From an uncultured Flavobacterium sp. (GTDB lineage Bacteria > Bacteroidota > Bacteroidia > Flavobacteriales > Flavobacteriaceae): a stretch of 23,575 nucleotides of DNA. The position numbers and the translations under genes were made by a program. Position 1 is the stretch's first letter; each line of letters opens with the position of its first letter. Shown in pieces: positions 1 through 7,675 of this stretch. The notes under the pieces were generated by a model, which was not told where the DNA came from, made no database searches, and saw only the letters and a program-made list of their open reading frames with translations. Where the stretch lies: the NCBI RefSeq assembly GCF_946479975.1, contig NZ_CAMLIX010000047.1:1-23575 (forward strand), in the 5' to 3' direction.

Positions 1-931
1 AGAAAGAATCATTACTTCTACTGAAGCTTTGGCTTTAAAAGAAGTTCCAAAACACCTAGTTATTATCGGTGGAGGAGTTATCGGAATCGAGCTTGGACAA
101 GTTTACTTACGTCTTGGGGCTCAGGTTTCTGTAGTTGAATTCATGGACAGAATCATTCCAGGAATGGACAGTTCTCTTTCTAAAGAATTAACTAAAGTAT
201 TGAAAAAACAAGGAATGAAATTCTACGTTTCTCACAAAGTAAAATCAGTTGAAAGAAACGGCGATGCTGTTGTAGTTCAGGCTGAAAACGCAAAAGGAGA
301 AACAATCACGCTTGAAGGAGATTATTCATTAGTTTCTGTTGGTCGTCGCCCGTACACAGACGGATTAAACGCTGACAAAGCTGGAGTTAAAATTTCAGAC
401 AGAGGACAAGTTGAGGTAAACGATCATTTACAAACTAGTGTTCCAAATATTTACGCAATTGGTGACGTTGTTCGTGGAGCAATGTTAGCGCACAAAGCAG
501 AAGAAGAAGGAGTAATGGTTGCTGAAATTTTAGCTGGTCAAAAACCACATATCGATTATAACTTAATTCCTGGTGTTGTGTACACTTGGCCAGAAGTTGC
601 TGCAGTTGGACAAACTGAAGAGCAATTGAAAGCTGCGGGAGTAAAATACAAAACTGGAAGTTTTCCATTCAAAGCTTTAGGACGTGCAAGAGCAAGTGCT
701 GACTTAGACGGATTCGTAAAAATCTTAGCTGATGAAAAAACAGATGAGGTTTTAGGAGTTCACATGATTGGTGCTCGTACAGCAGATTTAATTGCTGAAG
801 CGGTTACTGCAATGGAATTCAAAGCGTCTGCTGAGGATATTTCAAGAATGAGCCACGCGCATCCAACTTTCGCGGAAGCGGTAAAAGAAGCAGCATTAGC
901 AGCTACAGAAAACAGAGCTTTACACGTATAA
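1..931 (+). CDS. lpdA: Dihydrolipoyl dehydrogenase (E3), 3' part only
   Basis: This is the C-terminal two thirds (about 309 codons, in frame from base 2) of a flavoprotein that is usually about 465 residues. It reoxidises dihydrolipoamide with NAD+ in the pyruvate and 2-oxoglutarate dehydrogenase and glycine cleavage complexes in the cytoplasm. Visible motifs are the NAD-binding GGGVIGIELG at about bases 71-100, the second FAD-binding segment AIGDVV followed by LAHKAEEEG (about bases 457-511), and the C-terminal HAHPT...E with the His/Glu catalytic pair near bases 855-880. The FAD-binding N-terminus and the redox-active cysteine pair lie outside the window. The in-frame TTG at base 29 is internal and not a start, because the frame is open to the window edge. 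A hairpin terminator follows 20 bases after the stop. The family call is secure; which complex it serves cannot be told here. Confidence 0.95.
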   Translation, partial: ERIITSTEALALKEVPKHLVIIGGGVIGIELGQVYLRLGAQVSVVEFMDRIIPGMDSSLSKELTKVLKKQGMKFYVSHKVKSVERNGDAVVVQAENAKGETITLEGDYSLVSVGRRPYTDGLNADKAGVKISDRGQVEVNDHLQTSVPNIYAIGDVVRGAMLAHKAEEEGVMVAEILAGQKPHIDYNLIPGVVYTWPEVAAVGQTEEQLKAAGVKYKTGSFPFKALGRARASADLDGFVKILADEKTDEVLGVHMIGARTADLIAEAVTAMEFKASAEDISRMSHAHPTFAEAVKEAALAATENRALHV

Positions 932-951
932 TTTACGTTTTATGATACTTT

Positions 952-980
952 AACCGCTGGAGAAATCTAGCGGTTTTTTT
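952..980 (+). terminator. Rho-independent terminator of lpdA
   Basis: A 7-bp stem (aaccgct at 952-958 with agcggtt at 969-975) and a 10-base loop run into a T tract at 974-980. It starts about 20 bases after the lpdA stop. Confidence 0.85.
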
Positions 981-1019
981 ATGCTGTATTTTGGCTTCAT
1001 ATAATATAATAATTGAAAT

Positions 1020-1027
1020 TAATTTTG
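1020..1027 (+). promoter_or_regulatory. Possible -7 box (TAATTTTG) for the lipocalin gene
   Basis: TAATTTTG matches the Bacteroidota -7 consensus TAnnTTTG and lies 32 bases before the ATG at 1060. The nearest good upstream TTG (991-993) is 26 bases away, more than the usual 17-23, so the -33 element is weak. The assignment is inferred from consensus only. Confidence 0.35.
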
Positions 1028-1059
1028 TAAATTAGATATACGATTTAGAGGCTATCTTT

Positions 1060-1623
1060 ATGGTAATTAAAAAGATAGTTATGAGAAGTAGATATATAGT
1101 TCCAATTCTAATTGGAGCAGGAATCGGATTCGCTTTGTATTCTTGCGGAGGCGGAATTCCTAAAAGTGCAAAGGCTGTCACCAACTTTGACAGCAAAAAA
1201 TATCTCGGAAAATGGTACGAAATTGCCAGATTAGATTACAAATGGGAAAGAGACTTAGATAATGTAACTGCCGAGTATTCTTTAAAAGATGATAATACTA
1301 TAAAAGTAGATAATAAGGGCTATAATGTCAAAAAAGACAAATGGGAACAAAGTGTCGGGAAAGCTAAATTTGTCAAAAAAGACAATATTGGTATGCTGAA
1401 AGTCTCATTTTTTGGTCCTTTTTATTCTGGTTATAATGTCATAGCAGTCGATCCAGATTATAAGTATGCACTTGTTGCTGGCGAAAGCTTAAAATACATG
1501 TGGATACTTTCGAGAGAAAAAACAATGCCAGAAAGCATAAAAGCTGATTTTCTCATCAAAGCTCAGGAAATTGGTTATAAAGTAACCGATTTAGTTTGGG
1601 TAAAACACGACAAAGTAAATTAA
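1060..1623 (+). CDS. Lipocalin-family lipoprotein (Blc-like)
   Basis: 187 residues. A hydrophobic N-terminal helix (about 12-27) ends in LYSC with Cys29 as the likely lipidated residue, so the protein is probably anchored in the outer membrane. The lipocalin signature GKWYEIAR starts at residue 50. The second conserved segment (YNVIAVDPDYKYALV) and the third (MWILSRE) are also present, as in bacterial lipocalin Blc, which binds fatty acids or lysophospholipids in stressed envelopes. The length fits the family (about 170-190). Start: ATG 1060 is the first in frame; ATG 1081 (Met8, MRSRYI) also gives a normal lipoprotein signal, and no ribosome binding site decides between them. The gene is monocistronic, between two clear terminators. 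The ligand is unknown. Confidence 0.9.
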   Translation: MVIKKIVMRSRYIVPILIGAGIGFALYSCGGGIPKSAKAVTNFDSKKYLGKWYEIARLDYKWERDLDNVTAEYSLKDDNTIKVDNKGYNVKKDKWEQSVGKAKFVKKDNIGMLKVSFFGPFYSGYNVIAVDPDYKYALVAGESLKYMWILSREKTMPESIKADFLIKAQEIGYKVTDLVWVKHDKVN

Positions 1624-1630
1624 GTAAGAA

Positions 1631-1660
1631 ACCCGACAGTTTTTGGCTGTCGGGTTTTAT
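1631..1660 (+). terminator. Strong hairpin terminator after the lipocalin gene
   Basis: A perfect 9-bp stem (acccgacag at 1631-1639, ctgtcgggt at 1647-1655) with a 7-base loop is followed by T residues. It begins 7 bases after the lipocalin stop. The A-rich left flank could also let it work for the converging DoxX gene. Confidence 0.92.
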
Positions 1661-1678
1661 TTTGAATTTGAAGATTAA

Positions 1679-2053
1679 TTATGGAGTGAAAACGCTTCTG
1701 TAGTTATCCCAATATCTGTAAATCAAAAATAAGTTTCCTAGAAATAAAAGTGCTGCGAGTGGCAGACCTTCTGGAGTAAGAAAGTAATTGATAAACAAAA
1801 TATTTACCGTAATGGGTAAGATCAAAATATTAGCTAAAGTTACATAACGCCCAGTTACAAATGCGATTCCAGAAAGCAGCTCAATTGATTTTGCTAATGG
1901 AATCAAATAAGTCGATGCCATTAAACCAACATTAAAAGCTTTGAAATTTCCTGTAGTTTCGGGTTCAGGCATTAAATGAAAAAAGTAACTGATAGAGGCA
2001 AAAAGTAGCAAAAGACCAATTAAAACGCGGACAATAATTGTGGCAATTTTCAT
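1679..2053 (-). CDS. DoxX-family inner-membrane protein
   Basis: 124 residues with four predicted membrane helices (about 5-26, 45-66, 72-90 and 98-116) and little else. The pattern of an Arg-containing first helix (VRVLIGLLLLFAS), a SIELLSGIAF segment and a short polar C-terminus fits the DoxX/DoxD-like superfamily. These are small membrane proteins linked in some bacteria to thiosulfate:quinone oxidation or redox homeostasis, but they mostly have no assigned role. The start is an ATG with a good promoter match 30 bases upstream. The gene stands alone and converges with the lipocalin gene. Family membership is fairly sure; function is not known. Confidence 0.75.
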   Translation of the reverse strand: MKIATIIVRVLIGLLLLFASISYFFHLMPEPETTGNFKAFNVGLMASTYLIPLAKSIELLSGIAFVTGRYVTLANILILPITVNILFINYFLTPEGLPLAALLFLGNLFLIYRYWDNYRSVFTP

Positions 2054-2082
2054 AATACTTAGGATTTTTTAAGGTTAAAAAA

Positions 2083-2110
2083 CAGAATTAAGATATTGGA
2101 AAAGATGCAA
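2083..2110 (-). promoter_or_regulatory. Likely promoter of the DoxX-family gene
   Basis: On the minus strand TTG (2110-2108), a 17-base spacer and TAATTCTG (2090-2083) match the flavobacterial consensus TTG-N17..23-TAnnTTTG with one mismatch. The ATG follows 29 bases downstream. Confidence 0.5.
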
Positions 2111-2293
2111 TCTAAGGCTCAAATTAGAATCACAAATTATTTATTTTGGGGTTCTTTTTGAAGAATTCTACAATCAAATTAATAATTTTTTAGAGTTAAT
2201 TTAATTGTATATCAAATATAGCGATTTTTTTGTTACGAAATGAATGTTATTTTAACAGTTTTCAAGGTTATTCAAATCATCTGATTATTTTTT

Positions 2294-2331
2294 TTGCTTT
2301 CGTTTAATGAAATAATTTTGTCGTAATTTTG
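2294..2331 (+). promoter_or_regulatory. Probable pabB promoter with two TAATTTTG boxes
   Basis: Two perfect TAATTTTG copies (2313-2320 and 2324-2331) sit 11 bases apart. A TTG at 2294-2296 precedes the first by 16 bases. The second box ends only 19 bases before the TTG start codon, which would give a very short leader. Inferred from consensus. Confidence 0.5.
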
Positions 2332-2350
2332 AGCTTTAAAATTACCATTT

Positions 2351-3637
2351 TTGAGAGTTTCCATTCATAAAAATATTGCCAATCCAGAACTGTTTAAAGA
2401 AGAGCTTTTAAGTTGGGCGCAGCAATTTCGCGAAGTCATTTTTCTAGACAGTAATTCCTATCCGCAACACTATTCTAGTTTTGATTGTGTATTGGCTGTA
2501 GATGCTTTTACGTCTTTAAAAACAGATTACTACAATGCCTTTGAAGATTTAAAACAATATCAGCAAAATACAAAAGACTGGCTTTTTGGCTATCTTTCTT
2601 ACGATCTGAAAAATGATGTCGAAAAACTTCAATCTAATAATTTTGACGGATTAAATTTCCCTGAATTATTTTTCTTTCAGCCTAAAAAGATTTTTATTTT
2701 GAAAGGGAATGATCTTGAAATTCAATACTTAATGCTTTGTGATGATGAGGTTGAAGAAGATTTTAATGAAATCGTAAAAACTGAAACACAACAATTTGTC
2801 ACACTAAGCGCAGTCGAAGTGCAGCAACGCATTTCGAAAGATTTGTATGTTGAAAAGGTAAATAAAATGCTCGAACATATCCATATTGGCGATATGTACG
2901 AAGCCAATTTCTGCATGGAATTTTATGCTGAAAATGCCGTTATAAATCCGTTAGAGAAATTTCAGAAATTGAATGAGATTTCACAGGCGCCATTTGCAGT
3001 TTTCTTCAAAAATCATAAACAATATTTGCTTTCCGCTTCGCCTGAGAGATATTTAACGAAAGTTGGAGATAAGATAATTTCACAGCCTATAAAAGGAACT
3101 TCAAAACGTTTTTCGGATCCAATTGAAGATGAAAATTCAAAGAATATTTTAGTTTCTGATGCAAAAGAGCGCGCAGAAAACATCATGATAACCGATTTGG
3201 TTCGAAATGATTTATCGCACACAGCGCAAAAAGGTTCTGTTGAAGTGGAGGAACTTTGTGAAATTTATTCCTTTTTACAAGTGCACCAAATGATTTCGAC
3301 TGTGACTTCAAAATTAGATCCGCAATATTCTGCTGTAGATGTTTTAAAAACAACATTCCCCATGGGAAGTATGACGGGTGCTCCAAAGATTTCTGTCATG
3401 GAAATTATCGAAAAGCTAGAAGAAACCAAAAGAGGATTATACAGTGGCGCAATTGGTTATTTTACACCAGATGGAGATTTTGATTTTAATGTCGTAATTC
3501 GAAGTATCTTGTACAATCAAGAAAGTAAATATGTTTCTTTTTCGGTAGGTAGCGCCATTACAGCACTATCAATTCCAGAAAAAGAATATGAAGAATGCCT
3601 ATTGAAAGCAAAAGCAATGCACGAGGTATTGCGGTAG
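2351..3637 (+). CDS. pabB: Aminodeoxychorismate synthase component I
   Basis: 428 residues, a chorismate-binding enzyme that makes 4-amino-4-deoxychorismate from chorismate and ammonia for p-aminobenzoate and folate synthesis in the cytoplasm. PIKGT at residues 246-250 marks PabB rather than TrpE: Lys248 is the residue that attacks the ring in PabB, where anthranilate synthases have Ala. Also visible are LLSASPERYL, the metal-binding AENIMITDLVRNDL (Glu276 region), and the GSMTGAPKI and SGAIGYF blocks near the C-terminus. No glutaminase (PabA) or lyase (PabC) domain is fused. Start: an in-frame TGA stop lies seven codons upstream and no ATG exists, so TTG at 2351 is the best start. The first residues (RVSIHKN) look like the true N-terminus. 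PabA must be elsewhere or shared with TrpG. Confidence 0.9.
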   Translation: MRVSIHKNIANPELFKEELLSWAQQFREVIFLDSNSYPQHYSSFDCVLAVDAFTSLKTDYYNAFEDLKQYQQNTKDWLFGYLSYDLKNDVEKLQSNNFDGLNFPELFFFQPKKIFILKGNDLEIQYLMLCDDEVEEDFNEIVKTETQQFVTLSAVEVQQRISKDLYVEKVNKMLEHIHIGDMYEANFCMEFYAENAVINPLEKFQKLNEISQAPFAVFFKNHKQYLLSASPERYLTKVGDKIISQPIKGTSKRFSDPIEDENSKNILVSDAKERAENIMITDLVRNDLSHTAQKGSVEVEELCEIYSFLQVHQMISTVTSKLDPQYSAVDVLKTTFPMGSMTGAPKISVMEIIEKLEETKRGLYSGAIGYFTPDGDFDFNVVIRSILYNQESKYVSFSVGSAITALSIPEKEYEECLLKAKAMHEVLR

Positions 3638-3642
3638 GTTTT

Positions 3643-3850
3643 GTAACCACAAATTACGCAAATTTCCGCAAATTATTTTCTTCAAATAAATAGCCACAGA
3701 TTAAAGGATTAAAAGGATTAAATCTGTGAGAATCTTTTTAATCTGTGGCTAAAAAATAATTCGTGTAAATTCGTGTAATTCGTTGGCAAAAAAATAAACG
3801 AGCTCTGAATAAAAAATAATTAGTGCTAATTTGTGTAATTTGTGGTAAAA
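3643..3850. repeat. Large imperfect inverted repeat around a second, inner inverted repeat
   Basis: The outer arms at about 3644-3677 and 3816-3848 share an ACCACAAATTAC-type core and match over most of 30 bases with a few mismatches. Inside them, tagccacagattaaa (3691-3705) pairs perfectly with tttaatctgtggcta (3737-3751), a 15-bp arm with a 31-base loop that itself holds repeated AAAGGATTA words. The element begins right after the pabB stop, so it may also act as a 3' hairpin. It resembles dispersed intergenic repeats of Flavobacterium genomes; that is from memory and not tested here. Confidence 0.75.
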
Positions 3851-3925
3851 TTGAGCACAATCCACATCAAAAATAATTCGTGGCAAAAAACTTAGGCATT
3901 CTGCACCAAGATAATTCGTGAATTA
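3758..3925. repeat. Repeated AATTCGTG words in the pabB-tilS spacer
   Basis: AATTCGTG occurs at 3758-3765, 3768-3775, 3875-3882 and 3913-3920, with a variant AATTCGTT at 3777-3784. They are often followed by GGCAAAAAA or TAA. Spacing is irregular, so this is neither a CRISPR nor a regular tandem array. The last copy runs into the GTG at 3926 that opens an artificial upstream extension of tilS. Confidence 0.7.
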
Positions 3926-3994
3926 GTGGCGAAAAAAAAACAGCTTAACATTTCATTTAAAAATAGATCGAATTTAATTTTTTACTTTTATCAA

Positions 3995-5305
3995 ATGTTT
4001 TCAAAATTCCAAAATCACATCGTTTCTAGGTTTCCTTTTTTAGCAGAAAAAAAGCTGTTTCTCGCTGTTAGCGGTGGGTTAGATAGTATGGTTTTATTGC
4101 ATTTAATGAATGAAATGCCAAATGAAATCGCAGTTTTGCATTGTAATTTTCAACTTCGAGGACTAGAAAGTTTTGGCGATCAGGAATTTATTCAGAAATA
4201 TTGCGAAGAAAACAATATTCCGTTTTTCACCACCCATTTTGATACCGAAGCTTTCGCTAAAGATTATAAACTTTCAACGCAAGTTGCTGCAAGAGAACTT
4301 CGTTACAATTGGTTTTACGAACTTTTAGAAGAAGAAATTTTCGATTATATCTTAACAGCACATCATGCCGATGATAATCTGGAAACTTTTATCATCAATT
4401 TAACGCGCGGAACCGGCTTAGAAGGTTTAACTGGAATTCCAGAACATAACGATAAAATTATCCGTCCGCTTTTGCCTTTTTCAAGAGAAGAAATTCTGAA
4501 ATATGCCGAAGAAAACAAAATAGAATGGCGCGAAGACAGCAGTAATGCTTCGACTAAATATCTGCGGAATAAAATCCGTCATAATTTAGTTCCCGTTTTA
4601 AAAGAAATCAATCCTAATTTTTTAGATGCTTTTCAGAAAACGCAGTCATTTCTTCAGGAATCAAAAGAAATGGTAGAAGATGCATCGATTATGATTTATC
4701 AGCAAGTGGCAAAGGAAGCTGGAGATGATATTCATTTCGATTTAAATCAATTAAAAAAACTTCCAAATTATAAATCGTATTTGTATCAATGGCTGAATGA
4801 ATTTGGATTTTCGGCATGGAATGATATTTATGATTTAGTCGAAGGACAATCGGGTAAACAAATATTTTCAGAAGAATTTCGATTATTAAAAAATAGAGAA
4901 ACGCTGATTTTAAGTCCGTTTTCGGAGCCATTAGAAGAAGAGGAATATCAAATTAATGAAAACGATACAGAAGTTAATTTTCCCTTAAAAATGACTCTTT
5001 GTAACGTAGGTCACACAACATTCGATTCAAATAGAGTTATATTTGTCGATGCTGATAAAATCCAATTTCCATTGTTATTGCGTAAATGGAAAGAAGGCGA
5101 TGTTTTTCAGCCTTTTGGAATGAATGGAAAATCAAAAAAAGTAAGTAAGCTTTTTAAAGATGAAAAACTTTCATTAATAGAAAAAGAAAAAACTTGGCTA
5201 TTATGTTCGAACGAACAAATTATCTGGGTTGTTGGAATGAGGCAGGATGAACGCTTTAGAATTAAAAATACCACAAATAAAATACTTAAAATAGAATTGC
5301 AATAA
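3995..5305 (+). CDS. tilS: tRNA(Ile)-lysidine synthase
   Basis: 436 residues from ATG 3995. This enzyme attaches lysine to C34 of the CAU-anticodon isoleucine tRNA using ATP, so that it reads AUA and not AUG. The N-type ATP pyrophosphatase loop SGGLDS is at residues 26-31, followed by the HCNFQLRG and TAHHADDNLET blocks. The RNKIRHNLVPVL segment and the C-terminal TilS domain (LLRKWKEGDVFQPFGM, VSKLFKD) are also present, so all parts of a full-length enzyme are there. The frame stays open upstream to GTG 3926, but those 23 codons derive from the repeat spacer and from an AT-rich stretch that looks like promoter (TACTTTTA at 3983-3990). The ATG gives the normal MFxKFQNH start. The stop overlaps the dsbD start, so translation is probably coupled. 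Confidence 0.94.
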   Translation: MFSKFQNHIVSRFPFLAEKKLFLAVSGGLDSMVLLHLMNEMPNEIAVLHCNFQLRGLESFGDQEFIQKYCEENNIPFFTTHFDTEAFAKDYKLSTQVAARELRYNWFYELLEEEIFDYILTAHHADDNLETFIINLTRGTGLEGLTGIPEHNDKIIRPLLPFSREEILKYAEENKIEWREDSSNASTKYLRNKIRHNLVPVLKEINPNFLDAFQKTQSFLQESKEMVEDASIMIYQQVAKEAGDDIHFDLNQLKKLPNYKSYLYQWLNEFGFSAWNDIYDLVEGQSGKQIFSEEFRLLKNRETLILSPFSEPLEEEEYQINENDTEVNFPLKMTLCNVGHTTFDSNRVIFVDADKIQFPLLLRKWKEGDVFQPFGMNGKSKKVSKLFKDEKLSLIEKEKTWLLCSNEQIIWVVGMRQDERFRIKNTTNKILKIELQ

Positions 5306-7389
5306 TGAACTTTACTCAAAATTACCAGACAAGTTTGTCAAAAAATATTTGGACTAAAACAGTTGTATTACTGTTGTTTTTCTTTGCTTTTGCAAAAGGT
5401 AACGCTCAAATAATTGAACCGGTAAAATGGACTTCTAAAATTGAAAAAAAAGGGAATAATGCCCTATTGATTTTTGATGCTGTTATCGAAAAAGACTGGC
5501 ACATGTATTCGCAGTTTACTCCAGAAGGCGGGCCTCTCGCTCTAGAAATTGCTTTTAAAAATCAAAAAGGAAATTACGAGTTAGTTGGAAAAGCCAAAGA
5601 AGGAAAAACCAGAACAGCTTACAATGATGTTTTTGAAGTAAATGAAACTTTCTTTGAAGGAAAAGCGCATATCGAACAAGAAATAAAAATCATAAATCCA
5701 AACTTAAAAACGGTTGATGTAGATTTTGATTTTCAGGTTTGTAAAGAAGTGTGTATCAATTCGAGTAAGAAATTCTCGATTGCAATTCCGTCAACTTTTA
5801 AAATAAGTGATGTTCCTGTTGTCGCAGAAGCAAAATTGGATGAAACAAAAACAGTTGGAATCGCTGTTGATACTGTTAAACAAGAAGCATCAAAAGCCGA
5901 TGTAAAAGAAGTTAAAAGCAGTGTTGCTTCTCACGATGAAGTTCCTGCGCAGGCTCCAGCAAGAAGTTTATGGTCAATATTTTTTATTGCCTTTTTATCT
6001 GGATTTGCAGCTTTGTTAACGCCTTGCGTTTTTCCAATGATCCCGATGACGGTGAGTTTCTTTACGAAACAAAGTAAAAGTCGTGCAAAAGGAATTAGAA
6101 ATGCTGTTATTTACGGACTTTCAATTATTGCAATATATGTTATTTTAGGTCTTATTGTGACTAAAATATTTGGTGCAGATGCTCTAAACGCTTTATCAAC
6201 AGATGTTTGGTTCAACTTGATTTTCTTTATAATCTTGATTGTTTTTGCAACTTCATTTTTGGGAGCTTTTGAAATTATGCTTCCAAATTCATGGGCAAAC
6301 AAAGCCGATCAGCAAGCAGATAAGGGCGGTATAATCGGAATATTGTTTATGGCTTTAGCTTTAGCTATTGTTTCATTTTCTTGTACAGGACCAATTGTAG
6401 GAACCTTATTGGTTGAAGCGGCTTCAAACGGAGGAATCGCTCCAGTTGTCGGAATGTTAGGATTTTCGTCTGCATTAGCGCTTCCATTTATGTTATTCGC
6501 AATGTTCCCAGGATGGTTAAATTCATTACCAAAATCTGGAGGATGGTTGAATACGGTAAAAGTAGTTTTAGGATTTTTAGAATTGGCTTTAGCGTTCAAA
6601 TTTTTATCAAATGCCGATTTAGTGTTACAATTGCATTTATTAGAAAGAGAAGTTTTTATTGCGATCTGGATTGCAATTTTCGGAGCTTTGACCTTATATC
6701 TATTCGGAAAAATATCATTACCTCATGATAGTCCAATGCAGCATATTTCTGTTGGAAGATTATATTTAGGATTATTAACTTTAGTATTTACCATGTATTT
6801 GATTCCAGGACTTTGGGGAGCGCCTTTAAAATTAATCAGCGCATTCCCGCCACCACCGCAATACAGCGAAAGCCCGTTTGGAGTTGGAGGTTCAGGAAAT
6901 GGAGCAGTTTCATCTGAAGCTGGAAAAGGTCTGCCGGCTGGAGCTGAATTAGGGCCACACGGAATTATGGTTTTCCACGATTATGAAGATGGTTTGGCTT
7001 ACGCTAAAGAAATCAAGAAACCAGTTATGCTTGATTTTACAGGTTATGCATGTGTAAACTGTAGAAAAATGGAAAACAATGTTTGGTCTGATCCTGCGGT
7101 TTTACCAATTTTAAAAAACGACGTTGTTTTAATTTCTCTTTATGTTGATGATAAACGCGAACTGCCAAAAGAAGAGCAGTTTACAACCAAAGCAGGAGAT
7201 AAAATTATTACTGTTGGCGACAAATGGACAGATTTTATGATTTCTACTTATAAAACAAATACACAGCCTTTGTATGTGATTACAGATTTAGAAGGAAAAA
7301 ATTTAAATAATACTAAACCAACCATTAGTTACGTTAGTACAGAGGATTATTTGCAATGGCTTAAAGAAGGAATTTCGAATTTCAAATAA
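5305..7389 (+). CDS. dsbD: Thiol:disulfide interchange protein DsbD
   Basis: 694 residues; passes electrons from cytoplasmic thioredoxin across the inner membrane to periplasmic thiol carriers and cytochrome c maturation. A signal sequence (about 1-35) is followed by a DsbD-alpha domain with Cys146 and Cys150. Next comes a membrane domain of about eight helices (about 225-510) with Cys241 in LTPCVFPM and Cys360 in SFSCTGP, the membrane redox pair. A periplasmic thioredoxin-like domain (about 560-694) has the active site CVNC at 583-586. All six expected cysteines of the relay are there. The alpha-domain pair is spaced CX3C, closer than the CX5C of Escherichia coli. A Gly/Ser-rich linker (about 525-550) separates the last two domains. 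The ATG overlaps the tilS stop by one base, so dsbD is translated from the tilS transcript. A terminator lies 109 bases downstream. Confidence 0.95.
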   Translation: MNFTQNYQTSLSKNIWTKTVVLLLFFFAFAKGNAQIIEPVKWTSKIEKKGNNALLIFDAVIEKDWHMYSQFTPEGGPLALEIAFKNQKGNYELVGKAKEGKTRTAYNDVFEVNETFFEGKAHIEQEIKIINPNLKTVDVDFDFQVCKEVCINSSKKFSIAIPSTFKISDVPVVAEAKLDETKTVGIAVDTVKQEASKADVKEVKSSVASHDEVPAQAPARSLWSIFFIAFLSGFAALLTPCVFPMIPMTVSFFTKQSKSRAKGIRNAVIYGLSIIAIYVILGLIVTKIFGADALNALSTDVWFNLIFFIILIVFATSFLGAFEIMLPNSWANKADQQADKGGIIGILFMALALAIVSFSCTGPIVGTLLVEAASNGGIAPVVGMLGFSSALALPFMLFAMFPGWLNSLPKSGGWLNTVKVVLGFLELALAFKFLSNADLVLQLHLLEREVFIAIWIAIFGALTLYLFGKISLPHDSPMQHISVGRLYLGLLTLVFTMYLIPGLWGAPLKLISAFPPPPQYSESPFGVGGSGNGAVSSEAGKGLPAGAELGPHGIMVFHDYEDGLAYAKEIKKPVMLDFTGYACVNCRKMENNVWSDPAVLPILKNDVVLISLYVDDKRELPKEEQFTTKAGDKIITVGDKWTDFMISTYKTNTQPLYVITDLEGKNLNNTKPTISYVSTEDYLQWLKEGISNFK

Positions 7390-7497
7390 AGAATATAGTT
7401 AAGTATTGTTATTAATGTTTGGGGGCATAAATAATAATATGAAACTATATTCTAAAATTTATATATTTTGTTGGGGTTGAATTAATTCAAACTAAAG

Positions 7498-7523
7498 CGC
7501 TCTAATAATTAGAGCGTTTTTTT
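7498..7523 (+). terminator. Terminator of the tilS-dsbD unit
   Basis: A perfect 7-bp stem (cgctcta at 7498-7504, tagagcg at 7510-7516) with a 5-base loop runs directly into seven T residues. The preceding 108 bases after dsbD hold no ORF of note, only AT-rich sequence and a 14-bp palindrome (ttgaattaattcaa, 7477-7490). Confidence 0.9.
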
Positions 7524-7611
7524 ATGCTTTAAAGTTGATTAATGAGAGAGCATTTTTGCTGTAGAAAAGCTTTCGCTGAAAACAATGTTCGATTCAAAAT
7601 TACTTCAAACA

Positions 7612-7643
7612 AAAAGCACTCTAAAACAAATTAGAGTGCTTTT
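7612..7643 (-). terminator. Terminator of the ammonium transporter gene
   Basis: A perfect 13-bp stem (7612-7624 with 7631-7643) and a 6-base loop. Read on the minus strand it ends in a T tract. It lies 33 bases beyond the transporter stop. T residues on the other strand suggest it can act both ways. Its core (AGCACTCTAA) resembles that of the neighbouring dsbD terminator. Confidence 0.88.
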
Positions 7644-7675
7644 ATTTATCAAGCGAAATTGAAAATTAATATCTC

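Noticed and set aside
435..668. 77-codon minus-strand frame inside lpdA
   Set aside because: It lies within a strongly conserved gene on the other strand and its Leu/Gln-rich translation is typical of an antisense shadow.
3643..3925. Possible CRISPR-like array
   Set aside because: The repeated words are short, irregularly spaced and partly inverted, with no constant spacer length and no cas genes nearby.
7477..7490. 14-bp palindrome ttgaattaattcaa as an operator
   Set aside because: It lies in the 3' untranslated region of dsbD with no promoter or start nearby; AT-only palindromes of this length are expected by chance at this base composition.
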